From contig PKXQ01000064.1 in NCBI GenBank assembly GCA_003132405.1, positions 48,706 through 112,705 of the forward strand: 64,000 nt of DNA. Reading direction: 5' to 3'. The notes beneath the pieces are model-generated. The model was not told the DNA's origin, did not search any database, and saw only the letters and a list, made by a program, of their open reading frames with translations. The number at the start of each line of letters is the position of its first letter. Position 1 is the stretch's first letter. The DNA is from Acidobacteriaceae bacterium (GTDB lineage Bacteria > Acidobacteriota > Terriglobia > Terriglobales > Acidobacteriaceae). The translations under genes and the position numbers were made by a program. Of the stretch, positions 36,594 through 44,821 are shown piece by piece.

Positions 36594-38888
36594 ATGCGTT
36601 TGCCTGAAGGTTTGAGGTGTCATTACGCGCTAGCGGCGATTTGCTTGCTCGCAGCACTCTGCACAGGCTGCTCCCGCGATCCCAACGTCCGCAAGCAGAA
36701 ATATCTCGAAAGCGGCCAGCGCTATTTTGACAAAGGCCAATACCGCGAGGCCGAAATACAGTTCGAGAACGCCATCCAAGTCGATTCTCATTTCGTCGAC
36801 GCCCATTACAAACTCGCGCAGGCCGCTATGAAACTCGAACAATGGCCGACCGCCTATCAGGAGCTCACGACCACGATTCAACAACAGCCCGACCAATACG
36901 CGGCTCGCCTCGACCTCGCCAACATGCTCATTCTGGGCCGCCAGTACGGTGAGGCGAAGCAGCATCTCGATGTCCTCGCCCAAAAAGAACCTGATAATCC
37001 CGAAGTCTATATCGCCCGCTCGAACTACTACGCCGGCACCCGCGACCTTTCATCCGCGCTCGCCGACATGCGCACCGCTCTGCAAAAAGACCCCAACCGT
37101 TCCGATTCTTACCTGAATCTGGCAATGCTCCAGATGGGCGCACAGCAGTGGGATGCTGCCGAAGCAAGCTTCAAGAAAGCAGTCGAGCTCAGCCCCAAAT
37201 CCATCAACGCCCTGCTTTCGCTCGGCAACTTTTATCAAAGCCGCGGACGCTTTCCCGAGGCCGAGCAGCTTTTCCGGCGGGCCATCGCCAGCGCGCCCGA
37301 CGATCCCAGCCCCCGCCTCTCTCTCGCCAGCCTCTTAATGGCCGAGAATAAGTCTGGCGAAGCTGAGGAATTCCTCCGCCAATCCAAAAAGGATTTCCCC
37401 AACAATTCCATCGGCTACCGCATGCTCGGCGATTTCTACTACGCCAATAACCAGCTCGATAAAGCGACCGAAGAATACGCCACGCTCTTCCACGACCACC
37501 CCAAAGACATGGAGGTTAAGAAAAATTACGTTGATTTGCTGATTCAGAGAGACCGGCTGGATGATGCCCGCAAGCTGAACGATGAAGTCTTGAAGGTGAA
37601 ACCGGACGACGAAGACGCGCAGATTCACAAAGGCGAGATTGAGATTCGCAGTAACAAACCAAGCGACGCTATCAATACGCTGCAAGCCGTGTTGAAGAAT
37701 AATCCCGACAGTGGCATGGCTCATTTCCAGCAAGGCCTCGCCTACGATGAGCTGGGTAATACCAACCGCGCCGAACAAGAATGGCGCGATGCCATTCGCA
37801 CGCGTCCTGACATCGTCGATGCCCACCGCGCCCTGGCCGGCGTTGCGATTCACCGCCGCGATCCGTCCGGTCTGGCTCAAGAGGCCGATCAGATCATCAC
37901 CCTGCAGCCAAACGCGCCCGACGGATACCTCTTGCGCGGAGTCGCCGAGATTGATCGCAAACAGTACGCGACCGCCGACGAGTATATTCACAAATCGATT
38001 GACAGAGCGCCCGGCAATGCCGCCGCTTACGTCCAGCTCGGCAATCTGCGCATGGCGCAGAGCCAATACGCCGAAGCGCAAAAAGCCTTCCAGCAAGGCC
38101 TCGATCAGGATCCGAATTCGTCCGATGCTTTGGGTGGCGTGCTCAACGTATATCTGATCCAGAAGGAATTGGATCGCGCCCTCGCCACGGCTAAAGCTCA
38201 AGTCGCAAAAAATCCGAAGAATGCCGTTTTCCACGTCATGCTCGGCCAACTTCTGCTCGACCAGAAAAAAGATCTGCCCGCAGCCCAAGCCGAGTTCAGA
38301 CAAGCCGCCAACCTCGATAAGAACAACAGCCAGGCGCTGATTCAGCTAGGCATAGTTTTGAACATGAGCGGCGATCCCGATCAGGCGCTGCAGATTTATC
38401 TTGATGGCTCAAAAGCTAATCCCAAAGAAATTAACTTCTACCTTCTCGCCGGCAGCATCTACGAGAACAAACAGGATTGGGATCATGCCAAGCAGCAGTA
38501 TCAGAAGGCTCTTGAAGTTCAGCCCGACAATCCGCTGGCCTCCAATAACCTCGCCTACGTCATGCTGGAGCAGGGTGGGAATGTAGATGTCGCCTTCGCC
38601 ATGGCGCAAACCGCTCGCCGTCAGCTCCCCGACAATCCTAATTCCGCCGATACTCTGGGATGGGCTTTTTACCACAAGGCGGTCTACGGATCCGCGATTA
38701 CCCTCTTCAAAGAAGCGGTGAAAAAAGAGCCGGACAATCCTCTCTTCAACTACCACCTCGGACTCGCCTACGCCAAAAGTGGACAAGGAGCGCTGGCTCG
38801 GCAGCAACTCGATCGCATCGTAAAGATCAAGCCGAATTACCCGGATGTCGACGAACTGCGACGAGCCATCGCCCAAGCCAAAGGCTAA
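36594..38888 (+). CDS. Large TPR-repeat lipoprotein-like protein
   Basis: 764 residues from ATG 36594 (MRLPEGLRCHYAL); the frame opens at GTG 36519. The N-terminal hydrophobic stretch AICLLAALCTGC ends in a Cys that could be lipidated, though Cys rather than Leu at -3 is unusual. The rest is about 20 tandem 34-residue TPR units, for example YLNLAMLQMGAQQWDAAEASFKKAVELSP. The architecture resembles the PEP-CTERM-system TPR lipoproteins (PrsT-like), but no exosortase or PEP-CTERM genes lie nearby. Probably a periplasmic scaffold for envelope or polysaccharide assembly (inference). Confidence 0.85.
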   Translation: MRLPEGLRCHYALAAICLLAALCTGCSRDPNVRKQKYLESGQRYFDKGQYREAEIQFENAIQVDSHFVDAHYKLAQAAMKLEQWPTAYQELTTTIQQQPDQYAARLDLANMLILGRQYGEAKQHLDVLAQKEPDNPEVYIARSNYYAGTRDLSSALADMRTALQKDPNRSDSYLNLAMLQMGAQQWDAAEASFKKAVELSPKSINALLSLGNFYQSRGRFPEAEQLFRRAIASAPDDPSPRLSLASLLMAENKSGEAEEFLRQSKKDFPNNSIGYRMLGDFYYANNQLDKATEEYATLFHDHPKDMEVKKNYVDLLIQRDRLDDARKLNDEVLKVKPDDEDAQIHKGEIEIRSNKPSDAINTLQAVLKNNPDSGMAHFQQGLAYDELGNTNRAEQEWRDAIRTRPDIVDAHRALAGVAIHRRDPSGLAQEADQIITLQPNAPDGYLLRGVAEIDRKQYATADEYIHKSIDRAPGNAAAYVQLGNLRMAQSQYAEAQKAFQQGLDQDPNSSDALGGVLNVYLIQKELDRALATAKAQVAKNPKNAVFHVMLGQLLLDQKKDLPAAQAEFRQAANLDKNNSQALIQLGIVLNMSGDPDQALQIYLDGSKANPKEINFYLLAGSIYENKQDWDHAKQQYQKALEVQPDNPLASNNLAYVMLEQGGNVDVAFAMAQTARRQLPDNPNSADTLGWAFYHKAVYGSAITLFKEAVKKEPDNPLFNYHLGLAYAKSGQGALARQQLDRIVKIKPNYPDVDELRRAIAQAKG

Positions 38889-38993
38889 AGGCCACATCCG
38901 CTCTCGGACTCAATATAGCCGTCAGACTTTGCCAAGCATGAACGTCAAGCGATGATAGTGAGCAGCCCAGAGAAGGCACATCAAGACAAAACA

Positions 38994-39029
38994 CCTTCGT
39001 GGTCCTTTGTGTCCTTGGTGGTCGAGGTC
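38994..39029. repeat. Nonamer (9-bp period) intergenic repeat
   Basis: CCTTCGTGG, TCCTTTGTG, TCCTTGGTG, GTCGAGGTC. In antisense it encodes TTKDTKDHEG, a spurious peptide seen in many bacterial annotations. Lies in the 374-bp gap 38889-39262, which otherwise shows nothing. Confidence 0.6.
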
Positions 39030-39262
39030 TTCTCCATCCAGAGCTCAGATGTCCGGCCTAATGTTAGCCCGAGCGAACCAAGCCGGTTACGTCCGTAACC
39101 CCTTCTGTCAGTGCACAATGGAAAATTCATACTCGGATGCGTAATTCTTGCTCTGCGGCGCGGCCGCCTTCCCCTTGCTTCAGTCGTAAATATGCGTGCT
39201 TGCAATAAGGTCGTTTTGGTAATTGGCTTGCGATCCCAAAATGGGGCGGAAAAGGTTTCCTT

Positions 39263-39676
39263 ATGGCAGAGGTAGCGAATCAGGCGGGGCATGATTTCTG
39301 GCGTCCCCCGATGTCGGCGTCGGAGCTCATTGCACACCCGGAACGAAACTCCACCTGCCGCTGCGGCTCGGAATTCATCGTGTCTTCTCTTTATTGCCAT
39401 GCCTGCGGGGCTAAGCGTCCCGGCCTGAATGCCACGCAAGCCTTTGAAATCCCCGGCCGGGCCGAACTCGCGTCGCTCGGCCAGCGCCTCGGCCTCACCA
39501 CTCCTGCCGTCGCCGCTTTCATCCTGGGTATCTTCTGCATCGTGGGAGCCCTGGCAGTCAGCCTTTTCTTCAGTGCCCGCACCATGCTCGACTGGCAGGC
39601 CATTCAACTCTGGCGTATCGAGTGGTTGCTAGCGGCAGTAGCCTCCTTCGTAGCTGGCTGCCTGCTCAAGAAGTAG
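39263..39676 (+). CDS. Zinc-ribbon protein with two membrane helices
   Basis: 137 residues. Two Cys pairs close together (CRCG at about 33 and CHACG at about 45) form a short zinc-ribbon or rubredoxin-like knuckle. Two hydrophobic helices follow (PAVAAFILGIFCIVGALAVSLFF and IEWLLAAVASFVAGCLL). ATG 39263 is preceded by AAAGG. Convergent with thiD. Function unknown; small zinc-ribbon membrane proteins of this kind are common in acidobacteria. Confidence 0.65.
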   Translation: MAEVANQAGHDFWRPPMSASELIAHPERNSTCRCGSEFIVSSLYCHACGAKRPGLNATQAFEIPGRAELASLGQRLGLTTPAVAAFILGIFCIVGALAVSLFFSARTMLDWQAIQLWRIEWLLAAVASFVAGCLLKK

Positions 39677-39717
39677 CGAAATAAGCGCCTGCCCCGTCTC
39701 CCCACAGCCCCACAAAG

Positions 39718-40578
39718 TTAGTTGCGCGATTGTGCGTGCTCGGCTTCGGCCACACTGCCGCTCGTCCGCCTCAGCTGCGTCATACGGTAAAGATGGTGGA
39801 GCGGCCCTACCCCTTTGCCCAGCGGATATGCATTGGCAATCGCCGCCGATACATACACTTTCGCCAGAAGAACCGCCTCCGGCAATCCACGCCCATGCGC
39901 CAGGTGGCAGGCCAGCGCAGTAGCAAACGCACACCCCGTGCCATGGGTGGAGTTTGAGCGCAAACGCTCCGCTTTGAAGGTTTCAGTTTCCACCCCATGC
40001 GCTGTGGTGAAGCTGAGCAGATCGATTGCTTTCTCTAAGTGCCCGCCCGTGACAACAACGTTCGCCGCCCCTAGAGAGTGCAGCCGCGCCGCGGCATCAC
40101 GCATTCCATTGAGGTTCGTGACCGCCATGCCAGTCAGTGTCCCCGCCTCGTCAAGATTGGGCGTAACCAACTCAGCCAGCGGAAGCAGGCGTTCGATCAA
40201 TAATCGTGTGCCCGCCGCATCCAATAGCTCCGCTCCCGAACTCGATTTCAAGATCGGATCAAGCACCACATGTGGTAATCGCGTCTCGGCCAGAAAATCC
40301 GCAACCGCCCTCACCACCGGCTCATTTCCCAGCATACCGATGTGGACCGCCCCCACCACCAGATCTGAAACCAGCCCCTGCAAACTGTCGGCAACGATCT
40401 TCGCGTCGACCACCTCCACGCGCCGCACTCCTTGCGTCGACTGCACCGTCAACGCCGTAATACACGACACGCCGTAGCATTCGTGGGCCGCAATCGTCTT
40501 GATGTCGGCAGTAATGCCTGCGCCTGAAGAAGGATCGAACCCGGCGATCGTCAGTACTACCGGAGGACACACAGCCAT
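39718..40578 (-). CDS. thiD: Hydroxymethylpyrimidine/phosphomethylpyrimidine kinase
   Basis: Phosphorylates HMP and HMP-P in thiamin synthesis, downstream of ThiC. 286 residues. Ribokinase-fold signatures are TIAGFDPSSGAGITADIKT at the start, GMLGNEPVV, VVLDPILKSSSG and the anion-hole motif STHGTGCAFATALA. No other thiamin genes are adjacent; thiC lies 10 kb away. Confidence 0.95.
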   Translation of the reverse strand: MAVCPPVVLTIAGFDPSSGAGITADIKTIAAHECYGVSCITALTVQSTQGVRRVEVVDAKIVADSLQGLVSDLVVGAVHIGMLGNEPVVRAVADFLAETRLPHVVLDPILKSSSGAELLDAAGTRLLIERLLPLAELVTPNLDEAGTLTGMAVTNLNGMRDAAARLHSLGAANVVVTGGHLEKAIDLLSFTTAHGVETETFKAERLRSNSTHGTGCAFATALACHLAHGRGLPEAVLLAKVYVSAAIANAYPLGKGVGPLHHLYRMTQLRRTSGSVAEAEHAQSRN

Positions 40579-41052
40579 TCGCTCACTCTAAACCCAAAGC
40601 CCTCGCAGCGGAACATCACTTCCGGGCTCCTCTTTCGTAAAATGGCGCGTTGCCACCTTCACCCTTCAGGCGCTGCGCCTCCTCGCTGTTCATCGAGTCG
40701 AGTGACTGCAGCGCAACACCCCACGCTACCGGAGCACCTAGCTTAGGAACCCAGCCACCCGCACCCACGACGCCTCCCAAGTCTCCAACTCCCCAAAGCT
40801 AGCGCCGGACGCCATCTTTGGAACATGAGTAACCTCAACGCTGCGGACATTCGGTCATCGCGAGCATCGTACCTTACTGATAATACTGTACTTAGAAGCG
40901 TACTAACGTAAATACAACATTCCATTGCGGTTACAAAAATCTCGTCCCACCCCACTTTCGTAGAGCTAACTACAAAGTAAATGGCGACCTTCGCCTACTT
41001 TCAATGACATACGCCACAACTGCCATACGTATCAAAGGGCTATGTTATTGAT

Positions 41053-41072
41053 TAATTACTACTTAGTAATTA
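41053..41072. promoter_or_regulatory. Inverted repeat upstream of rlpA (operator or terminator)
   Basis: TAATTACTA and TAGTAATTA, a perfect 9-bp inverted repeat around CT, 19 nt before a TTGACA box. TTTTTT follows at 41081-41086, so it could also end an upstream transcript. Confidence 0.4.
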
Positions 41073-41090
41073 CTTAAGGGTTTTTTCTCA

Positions 41091-41119
41091 TTGACACTCC
41101 CTCCCCCAGCCCATAGCAT
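41091..41119 (+). promoter_or_regulatory. Sigma-70-type promoter candidate for rlpA
   Basis: TTGACA (41091-41096), 17-nt spacer, TAGCAT (41114-41119), 67 nt before the rlpA ATG. Confidence 0.55.
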
Positions 41120-41186
41120 CGATGAATCGTTATGACGAAAGGAGCATACGATCAGAAAACGACTTTCCACGACGGGGGTAAACTGA

Positions 41187-41708
41187 ATGCGACGTTTAGC
41201 CGAAGGTCTGGCAGTGCTTTTAGCTGTTGCCAGTCTGGGGGCCGGAGCCGCATCTAGGCCAAGCAGCCTGGAAGCCGCCAAGGTCACACATCCGCCGGTC
41301 ATGACGACCAGTGGGCAGAAATCACGAACGATCAACTCGAAGTCGAAGTCCAAGGGCTATCAAGTCGGAACCGCATCTTGGTACGGCGAACAGTTTCAAG
41401 GCAAGCCGACCGCCAGCGGAGAGCCCTATGACATGGGCGATCTTACCGCCGCTCATCCCAGCCTGCGGCTGGGCACGCTCGTCAAGGTCACGAACCTGAA
41501 GAACGGCAGGGTGGTAGTAGTGCGAATCAATGACCGGGGTCCTGTAGTGGACGGCCGGATCATTGACCTGTCTTACAACGCGGCCTGCGCACTGGGCTTC
41601 GAAGAGCGCGGCTTGCAGAGGGTCCGCTTGGACCTCCAGCCCACGAATCGACCAAATCAACGGTCTACCGACGTGGCGCTCCTGCGACCCGTAGCCAACT
41701 TCAATTAA
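41187..41708 (+). CDS. rlpA: RlpA-like septal/peptidoglycan hydrolase-family protein
   Basis: 173 residues with a signal peptide (MRRLAEGLAVLLAVASLGAGAA). The double-psi beta-barrel core has GTASWYGEQFQGKPTASGE, LTAAHPSLRLGTLVKVTNL, VRINDRGPVVDGRIIDLSYNAA, with the Asp of NDRGP that serves as catalytic acid in RlpA transglycosylases. There is no C-terminal SPOR domain, unlike the E. coli and Pseudomonas proteins, so septal targeting must differ or be missing. Followed 20 nt later by pyrF. Confidence 0.88.
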   Translation: MRRLAEGLAVLLAVASLGAGAASRPSSLEAAKVTHPPVMTTSGQKSRTINSKSKSKGYQVGTASWYGEQFQGKPTASGEPYDMGDLTAAHPSLRLGTLVKVTNLKNGRVVVVRINDRGPVVDGRIIDLSYNAACALGFEERGLQRVRLDLQPTNRPNQRSTDVALLRPVANFN

Positions 41709-41728
41709 ACCCGATACACTCGGCAACG

Positions 41729-42436
41729 ATGACTGATCCGCGCCAGCGTCTCATCATTGCCTTGGATGTATCTACGGCCGGGGCCGCCCGGAAGATCGTG
41801 GCGGCCGTCGGTGACTCAGCCCATGCCTACAAAGTCGGCATGCAGCTCTATACCGCCGAAGGCCCATCTATCGTCCGCGAATTGGTCGCTTCCGGACGCC
41901 GGGTCTTTCTCGACCTGAAATATCACGACATTCCGAACACCGTTGGCGCCGCCGTCCGCGAAGCCGCTCACCTCGGAGTAAGCATGCTCACCGTGCACGC
42001 CTCCGGAGGCGGCAAAATGCTGCGCGCCGCAGTCGAAGCCGCTCGCGCGAATTCCAACGGCAAGCCCGAACCGCTGGTGCTCGCCGTTACCGTCCTGACC
42101 AGCCTCGATGAGACAGAGCTCGGCAAGATCGGCCTCCGCGGAGGAGTGCTCGAACAAGTCCTGAGACTCACTGCGCTGGCTCTATCGAACGGATGCAAGG
42201 GCATCGTAGCCTCCGCCCTCGAAGCGGCCGCCCTCCGCGAAGAGTTCGGCCAGGACTTTACCATCGTGACTCCAGGAGTCCGACCCGCCGGCAGCGGCCC
42301 CCATGACCAAGCCCGCGTAGTAACTCCCGCCGAGGCCATCGCCGCCGGAGCCTCCCACATAGTAGTAGGACGCCCCATCACCGACGCCATCGACCCGGCC
42401 GCCGAAGCGCGAGCCATCCTCGGACAAGTGAGCTAG
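41729..42436 (+). CDS. pyrF: Orotidine 5'-phosphate decarboxylase
   Basis: Last step of de novo UMP synthesis. 235 residues. The catalytic Asp-Lys-Asp array is in FLDLKYHDIPNT (D62, K64, D67), and PGVRPAGSGPHDQ and the phosphate-binding IVVGRPIT are intact. TIM-barrel, cytoplasmic. May be cotranscribed with rlpA; its 3' end merges into heptad array K. Confidence 0.96.
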   Translation: MTDPRQRLIIALDVSTAGAARKIVAAVGDSAHAYKVGMQLYTAEGPSIVRELVASGRRVFLDLKYHDIPNTVGAAVREAAHLGVSMLTVHASGGGKMLRAAVEAARANSNGKPEPLVLAVTVLTSLDETELGKIGLRGGVLEQVLRLTALALSNGCKGIVASALEAAALREEFGQDFTIVTPGVRPAGSGPHDQARVVTPAEAIAAGASHIVVGRPITDAIDPAAEARAILGQVS

Positions 42437-42439
42437 GTC

Positions 42440-42467
42440 CAGTAGCCAGCACTCCGTACTCAGTATC
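42440..42467. repeat. Heptad repeat array K (4 units)
   Basis: CAGTAGC, CAGCACT, CCGTACT, CAGTATC directly after the pyrF stop. CAAGTGAGC (42425-42433) and GCTCACTTG (42493-42501) flank it as a 9-bp inverted repeat. Confidence 0.7.
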
Positions 42468-42557
42468 AGCCAGAATTTTCCACGTACTGGGTGCTCACTT
42501 GCTCTCAGTATTTACGCCGCGCTGCTTCATTACATCGCTCTAATCGAAGCGGTTCTT

Positions 42558-44285
42558 GTGTATCTGATGAATCACCCAGTCGAGCAACGTTCAGCCGATC
42601 AAGTTTCGGCCGATCAAAATCTGCGTCCGATCTTGCGCGGGCGCCAGAGTCCGGCTTCCCTTGTTCAGGCGATGCTGCTCGCGGCTGTTCGCCACCACCG
42701 CGCCGGCCAGCTAACCATAGCCGCGAAAACCTACCGCGAGATTCTAGCCATCGATCCCGAACAGCCCGACAGTCTGCATCTGCTGGGCATGATCGCCTAT
42801 GAGGCCGGAGGCCACGAGCTTGCTGTCACCCTGATCCGCAAGGCCATCGCGATCCGACTCGCCAACAACGACGAACAGGCGTCCCACTATTCGAACCTCG
42901 GCATCGTCCTCCAAGCCCAGGGCAATATCGACGAGGCCGCGACATGTTTTGAGAAGGCGCTCAGTCTCGATCCCGACCTGGCCGAAGTTCATGTCAACCT
43001 GGGCAACATCCTGCACGATAACGGCAAATCCCAAGAAGCCCTGGTCTGCTATGAGCGCGCTCTCGCCCTCAAGCCCGACTTGGCCGAAGCCGACCGCAGT
43101 ATCGGCAACGCCCTCTGGGCCATGGACGGAAATGACGGAGACCCAAAAAAACTGGACGAGGCCATGGCCTGTTACCAGCGCGCGATTGCGCTTAAGCCAG
43201 GATATGCTCAGGCCCACTACAACCTCGGCTGCGGGCTGGCCGCGCTGGGCCAGGTAGATGACGCGCTTGCCCAATACCAAATCGCTCTTCAACTTCAACC
43301 GGATTATCCCTTGGCCGGGTTTCGTAAGTCTCTAGCCCAGTTGCTGCGGGGAAATTTCGCTGCGGGTTGGCATAACTATGAGTGGCGCTGGCAATGTCCG
43401 TTTAAAGATCACGGCACGCCCATGCGCTCCTACTCGCATCCGCTCTGGACCGGAAAAAAGTTAGCCTCCGGTCGCCTGCTGATCTGGGCCGAGCAGGGTG
43501 TCGGCGATGAAATCATGTTCGCCGGAATCCTTCCCGACCTGCTGCGCACCGGCATCCGTTGCGTGCTCGATTGCGATCCGCGGCTGCAACCTCTCTTCAG
43601 TCGTTCTTTCCCGGATGTCGCAGTAGTCGCCAAGCACTCGCTGCCGCAGAACGACGTCGCGGCCCACATCCCGATCGGCAGCCTGCCCAGTATCTACCGA
43701 ACAACGAATGCTTCCTTCGGCGCCGCCAAGTCGCCCTACCTGTTCGCCGACTCCGAAGCGCGTGACCAATTTCGCGCCCGTTACCGCGACCATGGTTCAC
43801 AACAAAGACGCATCATCGGCCTCGCGTGGCATACCAATAACGGCAAGACCGGCCGCTACCGCTCCATTGAGCTGGCGCAATTCGCTCCCCTCTTCGCGCA
43901 ACCGGACATTCGCTGGATCAGCCTGCAATATGGCGATCGTGACGCGTTGGAAAGAGAAGCAGCCGAGACCAACGCTCCCCTTCTCATCGATCGCTCCGTC
44001 GATCAGCTAACCAACCTCGACATTTTCGCCTCCCAGATCGCCGCTCTCGATCTGGTCATCACCATCGACAACTCCACTGCCCACCTAGCCGGAGCCCTCG
44101 GCCTTCCCACCTGGCTTCTGCTGCCATTCGCCGCTGACTGGCGTTGGCTGGAGAAGCGCGAAGACAGTCCCTGGTATCCCACCCTCCGTCTTTTTCGCCA
44201 GCCGAGTCGTGGCGACTGGCACTCAGTAATCGAAGAAGTTCAGGCTGAGATCAGTACCCAGTACTCGGTACTCAGTACCCAGTAA
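42558..44285 (+). CDS. TPR protein with glycosyltransferase-9/41-like C-terminal domain
   Basis: 575 residues from GTG 42558; ATG 42567 is an alternative. N-terminal TPR units (about 35-260, for example AEVHVNLGNILHDNGKSQEALVCYERAL). The C-terminal half has LLIWAEQGVGDEIMFAGILPDL, IIGLAWHTNN and ITIDNSTAHLAGALGLPTWLLLP, the pattern of TPR-linked ADP-heptose-type transferase folds. A sugar-transfer role to protein or envelope is inferred. The last 10 residues, STQYSVLSTQ, are the translated heptad array L, so the reading frame has run into a repeat. Confidence 0.85.
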   Translation: MYLMNHPVEQRSADQVSADQNLRPILRGRQSPASLVQAMLLAAVRHHRAGQLTIAAKTYREILAIDPEQPDSLHLLGMIAYEAGGHELAVTLIRKAIAIRLANNDEQASHYSNLGIVLQAQGNIDEAATCFEKALSLDPDLAEVHVNLGNILHDNGKSQEALVCYERALALKPDLAEADRSIGNALWAMDGNDGDPKKLDEAMACYQRAIALKPGYAQAHYNLGCGLAALGQVDDALAQYQIALQLQPDYPLAGFRKSLAQLLRGNFAAGWHNYEWRWQCPFKDHGTPMRSYSHPLWTGKKLASGRLLIWAEQGVGDEIMFAGILPDLLRTGIRCVLDCDPRLQPLFSRSFPDVAVVAKHSLPQNDVAAHIPIGSLPSIYRTTNASFGAAKSPYLFADSEARDQFRARYRDHGSQQRRIIGLAWHTNNGKTGRYRSIELAQFAPLFAQPDIRWISLQYGDRDALEREAAETNAPLLIDRSVDQLTNLDIFASQIAALDLVITIDNSTAHLAGALGLPTWLLLPFAADWRWLEKREDSPWYPTLRLFRQPSRGDWHSVIEEVQAEISTQYSVLSTQ

Positions 44286-44286
44286 A
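44252..44286. repeat. Heptad repeat array L (5 units), left half of an inverted pair, partly coding
   Basis: CAGTACC, CAGTACT, CGGTACT, CAGTACC, CAGTAAA. Encodes the C-terminus and stop of the upstream gene. Complementary to array M. Confidence 0.85.
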
Positions 44287-44292
44287 AGCAAA

Positions 44293-44315
44293 AGGCGCGA
44301 CAAATTATCGCGCCT
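44293..44315 (-). terminator. Hairpin terminator for the 59-aa zinc-ribbon gene
   Basis: AGGCGCGA and TCGCGCCT form a perfect 8-bp stem with a 7-nt loop. On the minus strand it is followed by TTTTGCTTTT. Lies between arrays L and M at the convergent gene ends. Confidence 0.65.
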
Positions 44316-44344
44316 CCGCCAGAGATATATCAGTTGCCGTTTTT

Positions 44345-44379
44345 CACTGGGTACTGGGTACTGGCAACTGGCTACTGCC
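44345..44379. repeat. Heptad repeat array M (5 units), right half of an inverted pair
   Basis: CACTGGG, TACTGGG, TACTGGC, AACTGGC, TACTGCC. Ends 2 nt before the stop codon of the minus-strand zinc-ribbon gene. Confidence 0.85.
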
Positions 44380-44381
44380 TC

Positions 44382-44561
44382 TCAAAGCTTTTCAAAAAAT
44401 TCGCAGCCCGAGCACGAAATATAAATTCCTCCCGGCACTCCGCGCTCCCGATCTTTCATCCGCTTCACAATGCGGGTCTCTTTGCCGCACTTGGGGCATG
44501 CGGTCGATTTCGTAGTATCCATGACCTTTTTACGGTCGGCTGTCTTAGCAATTTTCGGCAT
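44382..44561 (-). CDS. Small zinc-ribbon protein, 59 aa
   Basis: ATG 44561 to TGA 44382-44384. Encodes MPKIAKTADRKKV, then the first Cys pair CPKCGKE, a basic linker IVKRMKDRERG and the second pair CSGCEFFEKL. Two CxxC pairs about 30 residues apart make a classic zinc ribbon, as in small nucleic-acid-binding or ribosome-associated proteins; the target is unknown. AGGAGA lies 7 nt before the ATG. It has its own terminator and is bracketed by heptad array M. Short enough to be missed by length cutoffs. Confidence 0.8.
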   Translation of the reverse strand: MPKIAKTADRKKVMDTTKSTACPKCGKETRIVKRMKDRERGVPGGIYISCSGCEFFEKL

Positions 44562-44750
44562 TCCACTTCTCCTGACAGGAATGTGCCGTCAGCCCGAAGG
44601 CTGCGGTTCTACCTGGTTATTTGGGAGTATCTTCGTTGGATGATCGTCGTCCGCAATCGCCCGGACGGTTCAACGCGCGCCAAAGCGGCACGCTCTACTC
44701 GCCTATAGAATCTTACACGAAATTCCCAGTTCAATTCAGCAATGCGGCAC

Positions 44751-44786
44751 GTGGACGCCCTTGCCTTTGTGGACGCCCTTGCCTTT
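44751..44786. repeat. Tandem 18-bp direct repeat
   Basis: Two head-to-tail perfect copies starting GTGGACGCCC (44751-44768 and 44769-44786), directly before heptad array N. The stretch 44562-44750 holds no supported gene. Confidence 0.8.
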
Positions 44787-44821
44787 ACTGAAGACTGATA
44801 ACTGACGACTGATAACTACAC
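44787..44821. repeat. Heptad repeat array N (5 units)
   Basis: ACTGAAG, ACTGATA, ACTGACG, ACTGATA, ACTACAC. Overlaps the amidase stop codon (44816-44818). Confidence 0.8.

Larger units (their letters stand above)
40579..41186. other. Intergenic region, 608 bp, AT-rich toward rlpA
   Basis: Divergent gap between thiD and rlpA. No protein-like frame is convincing (minus-strand 40743-40955 looks random). The right half contains the inverted repeat at 41053-41072 and the rlpA promoter candidate. No known riboswitch motif was recognised. Confidence 0.5.

Noticed and set aside
38981..39607. Minus-strand 208-codon open frame ending in TTKDTKDHEG
   Set aside because: It is antisense to the zinc-ribbon gene and its tail is the nonamer repeat.
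40743..40955. Minus-strand 70-codon open frame in the thiD-rlpA gap
   Set aside because: No Shine-Dalgarno, no domain-like pattern, low-complexity basic ending.
44252..44379. Heptad arrays as a CRISPR array
   Set aside because: Repeat units are 7 nt, imperfect and without spacers; no cas genes are present.
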